From contig DASUGD010000056.1 in the NCBI GenBank assembly GCA_036274195.1, positions 1 through 55,905 on the forward strand: DNA of 55,905 nucleotides, given 5' to 3'. The notes beneath the pieces are model-generated. The model did no database searches. It was not told the origin of the DNA and worked only from the letters and a program-made list of their open reading frames with translations. Numbering within the stretch: position 1 is the first letter of the stretch; each line of letters opens with the position of its first letter. Position numbers and translations under genes: made by a program. This DNA is from JAJKIV01 sp036274195 (lineage in GTDB: Bacteria > Gemmatimonadota > Gemmatimonadetes > Gemmatimonadales > Gemmatimonadaceae). Positions 46,555 to 55,905 of this stretch are shown one piece after another.

Positions 46555-48921
46555 CTACCGCAACAGGAATCGCCACCCGGCTGCGACCGTCGCGGCGATG
46601 ATGGCGAGAAAGACCCACCAGCGCATCGCAAGGCTCCGAGATTCGCGTCGCGCCGACTGGGACGTCGGAACGATCACCTGCCTAACGACGATCTCGACTG
46701 GCGATTCGATCCCGTCGGCCTGTGCCGTGACGATGGCCCAGCCTTCGTCCCGGGCCACGATCCGACCTTGCTGGTCCACCGACACGACCCGGGGATCGCT
46801 CGAACGCCAGGCCACGGGGCGCTCGAGCACACTACCGGCCGCGTCGTACACTGACGCCGACAGCGCCGCGGTGTCGCCGCGGCGGAGCGGGGACGGCGGT
46901 GACTTTACCACGATCGAGTGGGCACGGACGGTCACCACGGTGACTTCGACCTGCCCGCGAACTCCCTCGCACGTTGCGCTGATCGTGACGCGTCCCGGCT
47001 TGCGCGCCGTGACCGTCCCCCCCGCAGAAACGGTGGCAATCGCAGGGTCGCTCGACCTCCATTCGAACGTTCGCTCCTGATCGACGCTCTCGGCGCGCGC
47101 CGCCATCCTGGCGATGGCCCGCAGCGAAGTCGCGGTCCCCACCACGAGCGGGGGCGTAGCGCCGTCGATCACGACAGCGACCACCGGCGGCGGCATGACG
47201 ACGATGGTTGCCGCCCGCGCGACGCCTCCTGATTCCGCCACCAGCACCGCGACGCCACGACGTTTCGCGGAGAGGGTCCCGTCGCCGGTCACCGACGCGA
47301 TGGCGGGGTTGCGTGAGACCCATCGCACCGGCGTAGCCATCGACCGGCCGTGACGATCGAGTGCGCGCGCACCCAGAGGGGTCCGGGTGCCAGCGCGGAC
47401 TTCTGAAGGCACATCGACGGCAATCGTGGCGACTTCGGGAGCGACGACGACGATGTCTACCCTGCTCCGCTCTCGACCAGCGCCCGCGGTGATCGCGGCG
47501 GTGCCCACGGCCTTCGCGGTGACGACGCCGGCTGCATCGACTGCGGCGACGTCGGGATGCGACGACTCCCACGTGACGCGCGCCGACTCCGCTGCGGCAC
47601 CGCTCTCCGTCCGTGGCGTTGCGTGCAGGACAATGCATTCGCCAACCTCGATCGTGGCGGTTGGCTGCTCGATGTCGATGGACGCGATCGCGCCGCGCAC
47701 CGGCTTGTCCCGCCCCCGGCCAGCGGGTGACGGCGAGGGCGCGGGCGATACCTCGGCGCGGGGCGTCGCGGCCGGCCGATGCCTAACGATCTCCGCGAGC
47801 CGGCCCTCGGCGTCGGCTGCCGCCGCCAGCGCGGACATCTCCGCACGAACGGGACCGAGCGAGCCGAGCGGCAGCGCGGCGCACGCCTCCGACGCCGCCG
47901 CGAGATCGGGGAACCGATCCTCGGGCTTCTTGGCCAGCATGCGCATGATTGCGCCCTCGACGTGCTCCGGGACATCGGGACGTACGGCGCGAAGCGGCGG
48001 CGGAGCCTCGCTCGTGTGCGCACGCATGACGGCCATCGGGTCGCCGGTAAACGGGGGATGGCCGGCGAGCATCTGGTAGGCGACGACTCCGAGCGCGTAC
48101 TGATCGCTGGGCGGGCCAACCTCGAGGGCCATGCACTGCTCAGGGCTCATGTACGTCGGCGTGCCCAGCACGGTGCCGACGAGCGTATACCCGGGCGCTT
48201 CGGTTACCTTCGCGATGCCGAAGTCGGTCACGATCGGGTCGCCGTCGGCGTCCAGAAGAATGTTGCCGGGCTTCACGTCACGATGCACGACCCCGCGACG
48301 ATGGGCGTAGTCGAGCGCCGCACCGACGTGGTACAGGACCGCGCCGGTCGAAGCAAGCGACAGTCTTCCCCACTCGTGAATGACGCGATCGAGCGATCGG
48401 CCCGGTACGTACTGCATCACGAACAGGTGCAGATCGTCGAGCGTTCGCACGCTGTGGACGCCAATGATGTTCGCGTGCTGCAGGTTGGCGATGGTGACCG
48501 CCTCCTGACGAAAGCGCTCCACCATCCCCTCACCGAGCAGCAGTCCCGGGGCCATGACCTTGATCGCGACACGCCGGTTGAGCGCGAGCTCGCGCGCGCG
48601 AAAGACGGCGGCCATGCCGCCGCGTCCGAGCTCCCCTTCAATGTCGAACTCGCCGGTTAGCGCCTCGCGGAGGCGCTCCACGACGAGTGCCCACGTCATG
48701 TCGCCGGCGGGGACGGCGGTGCCAGCAATGCCGTCAGATGGCGTGACGCTCTGGCCGCAGCTGCCACAGAATCGATCGCCTGGGGACACTCGGCCACCAC
48801 ACCGCGCGCAGTGTGTGGGCGGGACGGTCGAAGAGACGAGAGGTGACAGGAGAGGGGGCGCCGCGAGGCTCTTCGGCGAGTGTGATCGGATGTAGGCGAG
48901 ATCCGGGTGATGCGTTCGCAA
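46555..48921 (-). CDS. Zn-ribbon Ser/Thr protein kinase with Big2-like repeats and C-terminal membrane anchor
   Basis: About 788 residues if TTG 48921 is the start. The first ATG (48699) would cut off the zinc ribbon CARC...CGSCG, which the paralogue at 50455 has, so a non-ATG start is favoured. Kinase domain about 96-345: GRGGMAAVF, VAIKVM, HRDVKPGN, DFGIAK, SPEQ. Then a Pro-rich linker and three to four Big2-like repeats (about 410-760; SSHPDVAAVDAAGVVTAKAVG, SRNPAIASVTGDG, SSDPAIATVSAGG, SSDPRVVSVDQQG). The only clear membrane helix is WWVFLAIIAATVAAGWRFLL at the very end, which would leave the Big2 repeats cytoplasmic. Confidence 0.83.
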   Translation of the reverse strand: MRTHHPDLAYIRSHSPKSLAAPPLLSPLVSSTVPPTHCARCGGRVSPGDRFCGSCGQSVTPSDGIAGTAVPAGDMTWALVVERLREALTGEFDIEGELGRGGMAAVFRARELALNRRVAIKVMAPGLLLGEGMVERFRQEAVTIANLQHANIIGVHSVRTLDDLHLFVMQYVPGRSLDRVIHEWGRLSLASTGAVLYHVGAALDYAHRRGVVHRDVKPGNILLDADGDPIVTDFGIAKVTEAPGYTLVGTVLGTPTYMSPEQCMALEVGPPSDQYALGVVAYQMLAGHPPFTGDPMAVMRAHTSEAPPPLRAVRPDVPEHVEGAIMRMLAKKPEDRFPDLAAASEACAALPLGSLGPVRAEMSALAAAADAEGRLAEIVRHRPAATPRAEVSPAPSPSPAGRGRDKPVRGAIASIDIEQPTATIEVGECIVLHATPRTESGAAAESARVTWESSHPDVAAVDAAGVVTAKAVGTAAITAGAGRERSRVDIVVVAPEVATIAVDVPSEVRAGTRTPLGARALDRHGRSMATPVRWVSRNPAIASVTGDGTLSAKRRGVAVLVAESGGVARAATIVVMPPPVVAVVIDGATPPLVVGTATSLRAIARMAARAESVDQERTFEWRSSDPAIATVSAGGTVTARKPGRVTISATCEGVRGQVEVTVVTVRAHSIVVKSPPSPLRRGDTAALSASVYDAAGSVLERPVAWRSSDPRVVSVDQQGRIVARDEGWAIVTAQADGIESPVEIVVRQVIVPTSQSARRESRSLAMRWWVFLAIIAATVAAGWRFLLR

Positions 48922-48935
48922 AGTGCAGAAGCGCC

Positions 48936-48963
48936 TACGTACCCGCAAGCAACCGCCTGTCAA
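48936..48963 (-). promoter_or_regulatory. Possible promoter for the kinase gene
   Basis: On the minus strand a perfect TTGACA (48963-48958) is followed after 16 nt by TACGTA (48941-48936), a weak -10. If used, transcription would start close to the TTG at 48921. Confidence 0.35.
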
Positions 48964-49070
48964 CGCTAGCGGTCGCGTCCGGTGGCACCTACAATAGCGT
49001 CCGGTGCGGCGGTATCGATACCCGCGCGCGCCGCCACGCCCAAAACATCGCCGCTCACTCCGAAAGCCAT

Positions 49071-50366
49071 ATGCGCCGAAGCATCGCTGTGTTCGCGTTG
49101 GTGACCGCAACCGCCGCAAGCGCTCACGGTCAGGGACTCCGAGAGAAGCTCGAGCTGGGGCTCTTCTCGTTCGGTGATTGCGGGGAGCCGCTATGCCTCC
49201 CCGCGCTGGTGCTCGCCGGGAATCCCCACGGCCGCCACTTCATCCCGTCGGCAGAGGCGGGGAACGCGGCGATCATTGCGTTTCTCGGAAGCGCGATCGG
49301 CGCCAACGTGAGCAATATCCCGATCAGCGCGACGACGAGTGGCGTCACCTACTCGTTCGAGGGCGGTGCTCCCGTCCGAACCAACGTGTCCAGCGGCCCG
49401 ATCTTCGCCGAGCGCGCGCAAACGCTCGGACGCGGGAGAATGCTGATCGGCGCGAACGTGAGCTCGATCCGATTCAACACGCTGCGCGGTATCCCTCTCA
49501 ATTCGCTCGATTTCAATTTCACCCACCAGGACATCAATCCACCGAGCGAAGGCAGCCCGGCGTTCGAAAACGAGTTCATCACGGTGCGCACGTCGCTCGA
49601 CGTGAACGTGCTCGCGACCATCGCGTTCGCAACCTATGGGCTGACCAACCGGATCGATGTCAGTGTCGCTGTGCCATACGTTTCGAATTCGATCGACGGT
49701 CATAGCTTCGGCCAGATCGTACCGTTCGGGCCGAACCCCGCGCACTACTTTGGCGGCACGGCCGACGCGCCGATTCTCTCGGCGACAACCGACGTCAACG
49801 GATCCGCGTCGGGCATCGGCGACGTCGCCCTGCGAGCGAAGGTGAATCTTTCGCCGGGCGGGTCGAAAGCGACGACAGGCTTCGCGCTCCTCGGCGATGT
49901 GCGTCTGCCGACCGGGAACGAAGATGACTTCCTCGGATCCGGCAGCACCTCCGCGCGCATTCTGGGAATCCTGTCGGGGCGTTTTGGCGAGTTCGCGCCA
50001 CACGCGAACGCGGGCTACGCGATTCGCACCGCTGACGACCAGCAGGACGCGATCCTGGCGACCGCCGGGTTCGATCAGCTGCTCGTCCCGTGGGCGACGT
50101 TCGCGTTCGACGTCATCTCCGAGTGGCAGGTGGGGGAGCAGAAGTTCTCGTTACCGTCGCCGACGGAGATCACGATCCCGTTCACGCGCACGATCTATCC
50201 GAGCAACATTCCCGACCGGCGCGACGATCTGCTGAACGCGTCGATCGGTGCGAAGCTGTCGACGAAGAAGGGGCTGACATTCATTGTGAACGCGCTGCTG
50301 CCGCTCAATCGTGGGGGCCTTCGGGCGAGCACACTCTGGACAACGGGTCTGGAGTACGGGTTCTGA
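49071..50366 (+). CDS. Outer-membrane beta-barrel protein
   Basis: 431 residues; ATG 49071 gives a signal peptide (MRRSIAVFALVTATAASAHGQ). Alternating hydrophobic strands and a final residue Phe (TTGLEYGF) are typical of BAM-assembled barrels. It resembles the phenol-degradation-associated (MetA-pathway/transporter) barrel group: TYGLTNRIDVSVAVPYVSNS, GIGDVALRAKVNL, GDVRLPTGNEDDFLGSG. A pair of N-terminal Cys (FGDCGEPLCLP) may form a disulfide. It lies between the two kinase genes. Confidence 0.8.
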   Translation: MRRSIAVFALVTATAASAHGQGLREKLELGLFSFGDCGEPLCLPALVLAGNPHGRHFIPSAEAGNAAIIAFLGSAIGANVSNIPISATTSGVTYSFEGGAPVRTNVSSGPIFAERAQTLGRGRMLIGANVSSIRFNTLRGIPLNSLDFNFTHQDINPPSEGSPAFENEFITVRTSLDVNVLATIAFATYGLTNRIDVSVAVPYVSNSIDGHSFGQIVPFGPNPAHYFGGTADAPILSATTDVNGSASGIGDVALRAKVNLSPGGSKATTGFALLGDVRLPTGNEDDFLGSGSTSARILGILSGRFGEFAPHANAGYAIRTADDQQDAILATAGFDQLLVPWATFAFDVISEWQVGEQKFSLPSPTEITIPFTRTIYPSNIPDRRDDLLNASIGAKLSTKKGLTFIVNALLPLNRGGLRASTLWTTGLEYGF

Positions 50367-50380
50367 GGGAATGACCAGAG

Positions 50381-50449
50381 AGGGTCAGAGTCGCTTGAAT
50401 GCCAGGATCGCGGTACTTCCGAGATCCGGATTCAAACGACTCTGACCCT
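50381..50449. repeat. 20-bp palindromic element between convergent genes
   Basis: agggtcagagtcgcttgaat (50381-50400) and its near-perfect reverse complement (50430-50449, one mismatch) flank a 29-nt loop that can pair further (ggatc/gatcc). Likely a bidirectional terminator for the barrel gene and the kinase gene. The GGGTCAGAGTCG core resembles dispersed palindromes I recall from other bacteria, so it may be a REP or MITE-like unit. Confidence 0.75.
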
Positions 50450-50454
50450 GTGTG

Positions 50455-52569
50455 CTATCGGATGGTGGCGATATGCCAGCCTCCGGCGTCGCGCTGGACG
50501 ACGGCGACGAAGCTGACGGGGAACGACTGATCCGACCTGGCAGCCTTCGACGAGAATCGCGCCACATACTTCGCCTGCACCTGGACCTGTGAGCCAACGA
50601 CGTCTCGCGGGGTGTCCAGGAGATTCACTGCGCCGCCGCTCATTGCGATCGGACCGCGCGAGTCGTCGAACGTGGTCTGCCACCGGGCCATCAGCTCGCT
50701 GCCCGCGTTAGGAAATACGCGGCGGATGAGTGACGTGTCGCGCTCCCGAATCGCGCGCACATACACGGCCAGCACACCCTGGATCTCCGACCGAAGCTCG
50801 GCTTCGCTCTTTGGCGCCGGCGGGGCCGGGGCGGTCAGGGGGGGCGCATCGAGGCGCGCCGCTGGTCGGGCGGCCGACGTATCGATGGTCGTGACCACGT
50901 TAGGCTTGGGTGCCGGCGGCAGTGTCGGGACCGGCGGTGCCGCCTGTGTGACGGTGGAATCCGGACGTTGGCCGGTTGCGGAGCGCCCTCGGGCGGGTTG
51001 TGCCGGCGGGGTTCCGCTCTCCGGCCGGGCTGCGCGAGGCGACGGGCTCACGTCGGTGGCTCGTGCCGCCGGCGTATCCACTTGCGCCACGGGGTCGGCG
51101 GGGGCCGCGACCGACACGTTAGGCGGCGGCGACGGCGGTGTGACGGTGTCCTGCGCCGGGGCGGGCGCGCCGGGTGCCGGCGGCACCCGGGCCGGCGGCT
51201 TCATCATGACGTATCCCGCGATGGCCAGCGCAAGCGCCGCGGGCACGGCCGCGCGCACGAGCCAGCGCACGACCCCACCCTCCGCTACTGGCGTGACCGG
51301 GGGCGTGACCGGGGGCGCAACTGCCGGCAACGCTGCCTGTGCGGGCGTGTGCACCAGCGTTGGCGCCGGCTCCGTTGACAGGGCTGTCCCTCTCGGCGTC
51401 GGAGCAGACGTGGCCGGAACGGGCGGCGTCTGTTTTGGCCGCTCTTTCGTCTTCGGCACAGGGCTCGGAGGCGTCCGCACGACGTCCGCGAGCTGATCGA
51501 GCCGCTCGGCGGCCGCAGCCAGCTTCTGGAGCTCGGCGTGCAGCGGGTCGTCGGGGGCCAGCGGCCCGGCACCTAACGATACGAGTGCGTCGGAGAGGCT
51601 CGGGAACCGCTCCTCGGGCGTCTTCGCCAGCATTCGCATCACCGCCGCTTCCATGGCTGGCGGAACGTCCGGCCGCAACTCGTGCAGCGGCGGAGGCGGG
51701 GTGTCGGTGTGCGACCGCATGAGCGAGAAGCTCGAGCCGGAGAAGGGCGGTCGCCCCACCAGCATCTCGTAGGCAACCACTCCGAGCGAATATTGATCGC
51801 TCGCGCCCGTCAGCTCCCGCGCGTAACACTGCTCGGGGCTCATGTACACCGGCGTACCCACGACCGTGCCCGTCTGCGTTTGATTCGGGCTTTCGGCCAC
51901 CTTGGCGATGCCAAAATCGGTGACGATCGCTTCGCCGTCGGCATTCAGGAGGATGTTGCCGGGCTTGATGTCGCGATGTATCACGCCCCGACGATGCGCA
52001 TACCCGAGCGCTGACCCGATCTGGAACAGCCAGGCGCGCACCACGGGGATGGGAAGCGCGCCGACGTCGCGCAGCACGCCTTCGAGCGTCCGGCCAGGCA
52101 CGAACTGCATGACGAAGAAGTGCAGGTCGCCGATCTGTCGGACGCCATAGATCGCTACGATATGGATATGCTGCAGGCTCGCGACGGTGATCGCTTCCTG
52201 TTTGAAGCGCTCCATCATTCCCGGGCCGAGCAACAGTCCGGGCGCCATGACCTTGATGGCAACGCGGCGATTGAGCGCGAGGTCGCGAGCCAGGTACACC
52301 GCGGCCATCCCGCCTCTTCCGAGCTCGGTGAAGATCTCGTACTCGCCGGCGGTCGCGGCCTGCAGGCGAGCGCCGACGACCGACCACGGCGACGCGTCGG
52401 TCAACGTGTTCGCGACGGTCGGAGCCGACGGATTGACCGGCTCGCCCACCGCAGGAGTCAGATTCGATCCTGCCAGCGTGATCGGCGTCCCGCAAACGCC
52501 ACAGAAGCGGTCGCCGTGTGAAACGGCACCGCCACAACTTGGACAGGTTGTCGTTGTCGTTGGCGTCAT
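50455..52569 (-). CDS. Zn-ribbon Ser/Thr protein kinase, single-pass membrane, NTF2-like C-terminus
   Basis: 704 residues from ATG 52569. Zinc ribbon Cys9, Cys12, Cys23, Cys26; kinase domain about 77-340 with GRGGMAAVY, Lys107 (VAIKVM), Asp200 (HRDIKPGN), Asp218 (DFG). Pro/Ala-rich linker, one membrane helix at about 434-455, a long Pro-rich periplasmic linker, and a C-terminal domain (about 590-704; IQGVLAVYVRAIRERDTSLIRRVFPNAG) like the NTF2/SnoaL fold. Paralogue of the kinase at 46555-48921 (shared MAPGLLLG motif), but with a different sensor tail and topology. Confidence 0.87.
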   Translation of the reverse strand: MTPTTTTTCPSCGGAVSHGDRFCGVCGTPITLAGSNLTPAVGEPVNPSAPTVANTLTDASPWSVVGARLQAATAGEYEIFTELGRGGMAAVYLARDLALNRRVAIKVMAPGLLLGPGMMERFKQEAITVASLQHIHIVAIYGVRQIGDLHFFVMQFVPGRTLEGVLRDVGALPIPVVRAWLFQIGSALGYAHRRGVIHRDIKPGNILLNADGEAIVTDFGIAKVAESPNQTQTGTVVGTPVYMSPEQCYARELTGASDQYSLGVVAYEMLVGRPPFSGSSFSLMRSHTDTPPPPLHELRPDVPPAMEAAVMRMLAKTPEERFPSLSDALVSLGAGPLAPDDPLHAELQKLAAAAERLDQLADVVRTPPSPVPKTKERPKQTPPVPATSAPTPRGTALSTEPAPTLVHTPAQAALPAVAPPVTPPVTPVAEGGVVRWLVRAAVPAALALAIAGYVMMKPPARVPPAPGAPAPAQDTVTPPSPPPNVSVAAPADPVAQVDTPAARATDVSPSPRAARPESGTPPAQPARGRSATGQRPDSTVTQAAPPVPTLPPAPKPNVVTTIDTSAARPAARLDAPPLTAPAPPAPKSEAELRSEIQGVLAVYVRAIRERDTSLIRRVFPNAGSELMARWQTTFDDSRGPIAMSGGAVNLLDTPRDVVGSQVQVQAKYVARFSSKAARSDQSFPVSFVAVVQRDAGGWHIATIR

Positions 52570-52921
52570 CGAGTCAAGCGCCGCATTGCCAATTGACTGG
52601 TCCTCTGGCCGTTTTAGGCGGCCGGACCGGTTGCGCACTCCAATTTAGTGGTGTTGTGCGCGAGAGTCGCTACGCACTAACACGAGATTGTCGGCAAAGC
52701 GTTACGCGAGAGTAGCGCGAGGGGGGACACGAGGCCTAGAGAGCGCACGCAACGAATTCCCCGCACGAGCTCCGCCGCGCGTGGGATTCGTGCCTTCGCG
52801 GCGGCGCCGTCGTCCAAACAGATGTGGCCGAGCCGCGAAACATCTGAAGCGGCCCCGAGCGTGTCTCGGACAACCTCGGCCGTGGTCGCGCATCTGACGT
52901 TACACCTTTAAATTGCGTCCC
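52570..52921. other. 352-nt divergent intergenic region
   Basis: Separates the minus-strand kinase from the plus-strand histidine kinase. It has a cagatgt (52819-52825) / acatctg (52840-52846) inverted repeat, a TTTTAGGCGGCC near-match to the octamer, and an AT-rich ttacacctttaaatt patch at about 52900-52915 that may be the histidine kinase promoter. No gene seen. Confidence 0.45.
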
Positions 52922-54280
52922 GTGCCAAGATCATCCGTCTCCAGAACGGAACGGTTGCGTCCGCCTACCGCCGCGCCCGATCAGTCCGTTCGGGAGCTGA
53001 TGGCGGTACGCGAGGTGATCCACGCATTCCTCACCGCGGACCGGCCCGAGGAGGTCTACCAGTTCGCGCTCGAGCGGGTCAGCCCCCTCGTCGGCGCCAC
53101 CTTCGCCTCCGTGTACCTGGTAGACGGCGCGTCGGAGCTCATGCGGCTCGGCGCCGCATACAACTGGCCGCAGCGATTTCGGCCATGGCTCGGCGAGGCG
53201 CGCGTTCGACTCGGATTTGGGCCGAGTGGTGAGGCAGCGAGCGAACGCCGCACGATCGAGGTCGCGGACGTATTCGCCGATGATGACCTCGAGGATTGGC
53301 AGGAGGTCGCGTCCGAGCTGGGGTTCCGCTCCCTCATCGCCCTACCGCTGCAGACCGGGTCGAAGGTGCTTGGCGCGGTGACCTTCTACTTCGCCGACGC
53401 AGAGTCGTTCTCGTCGGAGAAGCGAGGGCTGTTGAGGATCGTTGCCGATCAAATGGCCGCGACAGCCGAAAAGTCCTTGCTCATCGAGCAGCTGCGCCGT
53501 TCCAACGCAGCGCTTGTGGAGGCGAACGCCGAGCTCGAACGCCAATATGCGGCGGTGCTTCACGCCCGCCGGCTCAAGGACGAATTCCTCGCGAATATCT
53601 CGCACGAGCTGCGCACTCCGCTGACCGCGGTGCTCGGGTACATCTCGATCATGCAGGATGGGATATCGGGTCCGCTCACTGAAGGGCAGCGCCACGATCT
53701 CACGCACGTCAAGCGGGCGAGCGAGCGGTTGCTCGACCTGATCGAGAGCCTTCTCGAGCTGACCACGCTCAAGCGTGGCGAGCTGGACGTGTTCATCGAG
53801 GAAGTCGACCCTCGCGCGCCGCTGCGCGATGCCGTCGCGTCGTCGCCCGCGCCGATGCCGGGCGTGACAGTGCGCCTCGACGAGCCAACTACCATGTTGC
53901 CGCGGATCCGTAGCGACCGGAAGAAAATCTTCCGGATCCTGGTTAGCTTACTCGGCAACGCCGCAAAGTTCACCGAACGCGGCGAGATCGTTGCAAGCGT
54001 ATCGCTCGCCAACGACCGCGTCGTGTATCGCGTACACGACACCGGAATCGGGATCGCGGCGGATGCGCAGCAGTACGTGTTCGACGAGTTCCGTCAGGCC
54101 GACGGTTCGCCGACACGACGGTATGGAGGCTCGGGGCTTGGGCTGTCGCTCGCGCAGCGCCTCGCTCATCTGCTCGGCGGGACGATCGAGATGGCGTCCA
54201 CGCTGGGTGAAGGCTCCACGTTCACGGTGGAGCTGCCACTCGAGTATGAACCGCCGGCCGAGCTACCCGTAGACACCTGA
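52922..54280 (+). CDS. GAF-domain sensor histidine kinase
   Basis: About 452 residues from GTG 52922; TTG 52913 and ATG 53000 are alternatives. No membrane helix, so cytoplasmic. GAF domain at about 35-190 (LVGATFASVYLVDG, SLIALPLQTGSKVLGAVTFYF), a coiled coil, then HisKA with the phospho-His in DEFLANISHELRTPLTAVLGY, and HATPase_c with N box LLGNAAKFTE, G1 DTGIGI and G2 GGSGLGLSLAQRL. No response regulator is adjacent. Downstream small genes may share its transcript. Confidence 0.9.
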   Translation: MPRSSVSRTERLRPPTAAPDQSVRELMAVREVIHAFLTADRPEEVYQFALERVSPLVGATFASVYLVDGASELMRLGAAYNWPQRFRPWLGEARVRLGFGPSGEAASERRTIEVADVFADDDLEDWQEVASELGFRSLIALPLQTGSKVLGAVTFYFADAESFSSEKRGLLRIVADQMAATAEKSLLIEQLRRSNAALVEANAELERQYAAVLHARRLKDEFLANISHELRTPLTAVLGYISIMQDGISGPLTEGQRHDLTHVKRASERLLDLIESLLELTTLKRGELDVFIEEVDPRAPLRDAVASSPAPMPGVTVRLDEPTTMLPRIRSDRKKIFRILVSLLGNAAKFTERGEIVASVSLANDRVVYRVHDTGIGIAADAQQYVFDEFRQADGSPTRRYGGSGLGLSLAQRLAHLLGGTIEMASTLGEGSTFTVELPLEYEPPAELPVDT

Positions 54281-54292
54281 CTCAATACGCGG

Positions 54293-54589
54293 ATGAACAT
54301 TCAGGAAGACCGCACGCTGCAGGAAGCACACACGACGCTGAGCGTGCCCGAAGTGATCGAGGCTGCCAAGCGATTCTTCGCCAGACGCAACAGTCTGTAC
54401 GCGGCATTCGTCGAACGCGAAGGCCCAACCTTCGTCAGTCTGCGCGGGCAGGGCGGTGAAGAGGTGCTCATCGGCGCTACTCCGGCCAAGGACAATGCAG
54501 GGACGCTCGTAACCGGCTCGACCTACCTCTTCGACCAGCAGGTCGCGCGGTTCTTCACGACGCTGCCGCCGTGGGATGGTGTGTCGTGA
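54293..54589 (+). CDS. Small protein of unknown function
   Basis: 98 residues, soluble, no cysteines: MNIQEDRTLQEAHTTLSVPEVIEAAKRFFARRNSLYAAFVE then a beta-rich half (TFVSLRGQGGEEVLIGATPA...TYLFDQQVARFFTTLPP). I do not recognise a family. It starts 12 nt after the histidine kinase and overlaps the next gene by GTGA, so it belongs with the ubiquitin-like protein and MoxR genes. Confidence 0.7.
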   Translation: MNIQEDRTLQEAHTTLSVPEVIEAAKRFFARRNSLYAAFVEREGPTFVSLRGQGGEEVLIGATPAKDNAGTLVTGSTYLFDQQVARFFTTLPPWDGVS

Positions 54590-54912
54590 CCACGCCCTTT
54601 GTCGCGCAGCTTCGATCTCGCCCCGGCGTCATTCGTCTTGGCTCGGACGGGCAGCCTCGGATCACGATTCGCGTGCAGTTGGCCGAGGCGTGGGATACCG
54701 TTCGCGTGGAGACGCCGCCAACGGAACCGGTCGGCGCCGTCAAGGCCGAGGCGCTGGCTGCCTTGCGCCCCAATCAGGAGCCGGCGGATGAGTTCGTGGT
54801 CAAGTTGAACGGGTTCGAAGTCCTCGATGAGAATGTCTCGGTCGCCGATAGCGGCGCGACGAACGGGTCGACGTTCCTGATCAGCTATCGCCGTCGCCGT
54901 CCGGTCCGCTGA
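54586..54912 (+). CDS. Small ubiquitin-like (beta-grasp) protein
   Basis: 108 residues from GTG 54586, overlapping the previous stop. From about residue 24 the pattern looks like a ubiquitin fold: ITIRVQLAEAWDTVRVETPPTEPVGAVKAEALAAL, then FVVKLNGFEVLDENVSVADSGATNGSTFLI, compared with ubiquitin's V-V-P-x-V-x-VKA...G-x-x-L-x-D...S-x-x-x-G-S-T-L. It ends in RRRRPVR rather than Gly-Gly, so conjugation is not expected. Similar small proteins (YukD/EsaB-like) act as adaptors. Directly upstream of MoxR. Confidence 0.6.
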   Translation: MTTPFVAQLRSRPGVIRLGSDGQPRITIRVQLAEAWDTVRVETPPTEPVGAVKAEALAALRPNQEPADEFVVKLNGFEVLDENVSVADSGATNGSTFLISYRRRRPVR

Positions 54913-54965
54913 GCACGACGCTTTCGACGCCTAACGCGGTCGCCTCGGCCGCGGAGCGCGACGCG

Positions 54966-55905
<940 letters not shown>

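Overview
This GC-rich window (roughly two thirds G+C by eye) looks like the chromosome of a Gemmatimonadota bacterium. That placement rests on memory of the group: an EF-Tu with a strikingly divergent switch I loop, many carboxypeptidase-regulatory/plug-type secreted proteins, Zn-ribbon Ser/Thr kinases, and the general gene set. It is an inference, not a database result.

Layout. 1-5157: end of rpoB and all of rpoC, closed by a strong hairpin terminator. 5284-6132 (minus): a secreted protein with a carboxypeptidase-regulatory-like domain and a TonB-plug-like domain. 6207-7237: a clear sigma70-type promoter, rpsL, rpsG and a terminator. 7456-11467: a six-gene RiPP-type cluster sits where fusA would be expected: a PqqD-like recognition protein, a lasso-type B2 transglutaminase-like peptidase, a 57-residue precursor with a YxxPxLxxxG...LT leader and a C-terminal Ser, an HPr-kinase-like protein, and an ABC-2 exporter pair. 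No asparagine-synthetase-like cyclase is present, and the predicted core has no acidic residue where a canonical lasso ring would close. This is the best candidate for an undescribed system. 11503-28650: a promoter and a roughly 450-nt leader, then fusA, tuf and the full S10 and spc ribosomal runs, ending secY-adk-map. Several ribosomal proteins carry unusual extensions: an RGG-rich N-terminus on S5, a histone-H1-like Lys/Ala tail on L4, and a charged N-terminus on L5.

28667-45118 is a mixed housekeeping block: ftcD (minus), an inositol-monophosphatase-like gene (minus), trpS, a small Zn-ribbon protein, a decayed dehydrogenase fragment, pilT, a dapA-like gene, a membrane-interrupted M28 peptidase, a DUF456 protein, purA, a YpdA-like reductase, glyS, an M3-like peptidase, a beta-lactamase-fold serine hydrolase (minus) and an M20 peptidase. 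45440-55905 is a signalling and envelope block: a Big2-type lipoprotein, an SDR, two paralogous Zn-ribbon Ser/Thr kinases (minus) flanking an outer-membrane protein gene, a GAF histidine kinase, two small proteins (one ubiquitin-like by eye) and the start of a MoxR AAA+ ATPase gene that runs off the window.

Two sequence-level signals cut across the annotation. First, the octamer CGTTAGGC/GCCTAACG occurs about 30 times in both orientations, inside and between genes, far above simple expectation. Second, at least eight intergenic spots hold short tandem repeats whose unit is always 7 nt although its sequence differs (GGGAAC-, GGGGACT-, TGATGGC- and GGGAAT-type); several are arranged as inverted arms between essential operon genes. 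No tRNA, rRNA, CRISPR array or intact mobile element was seen.
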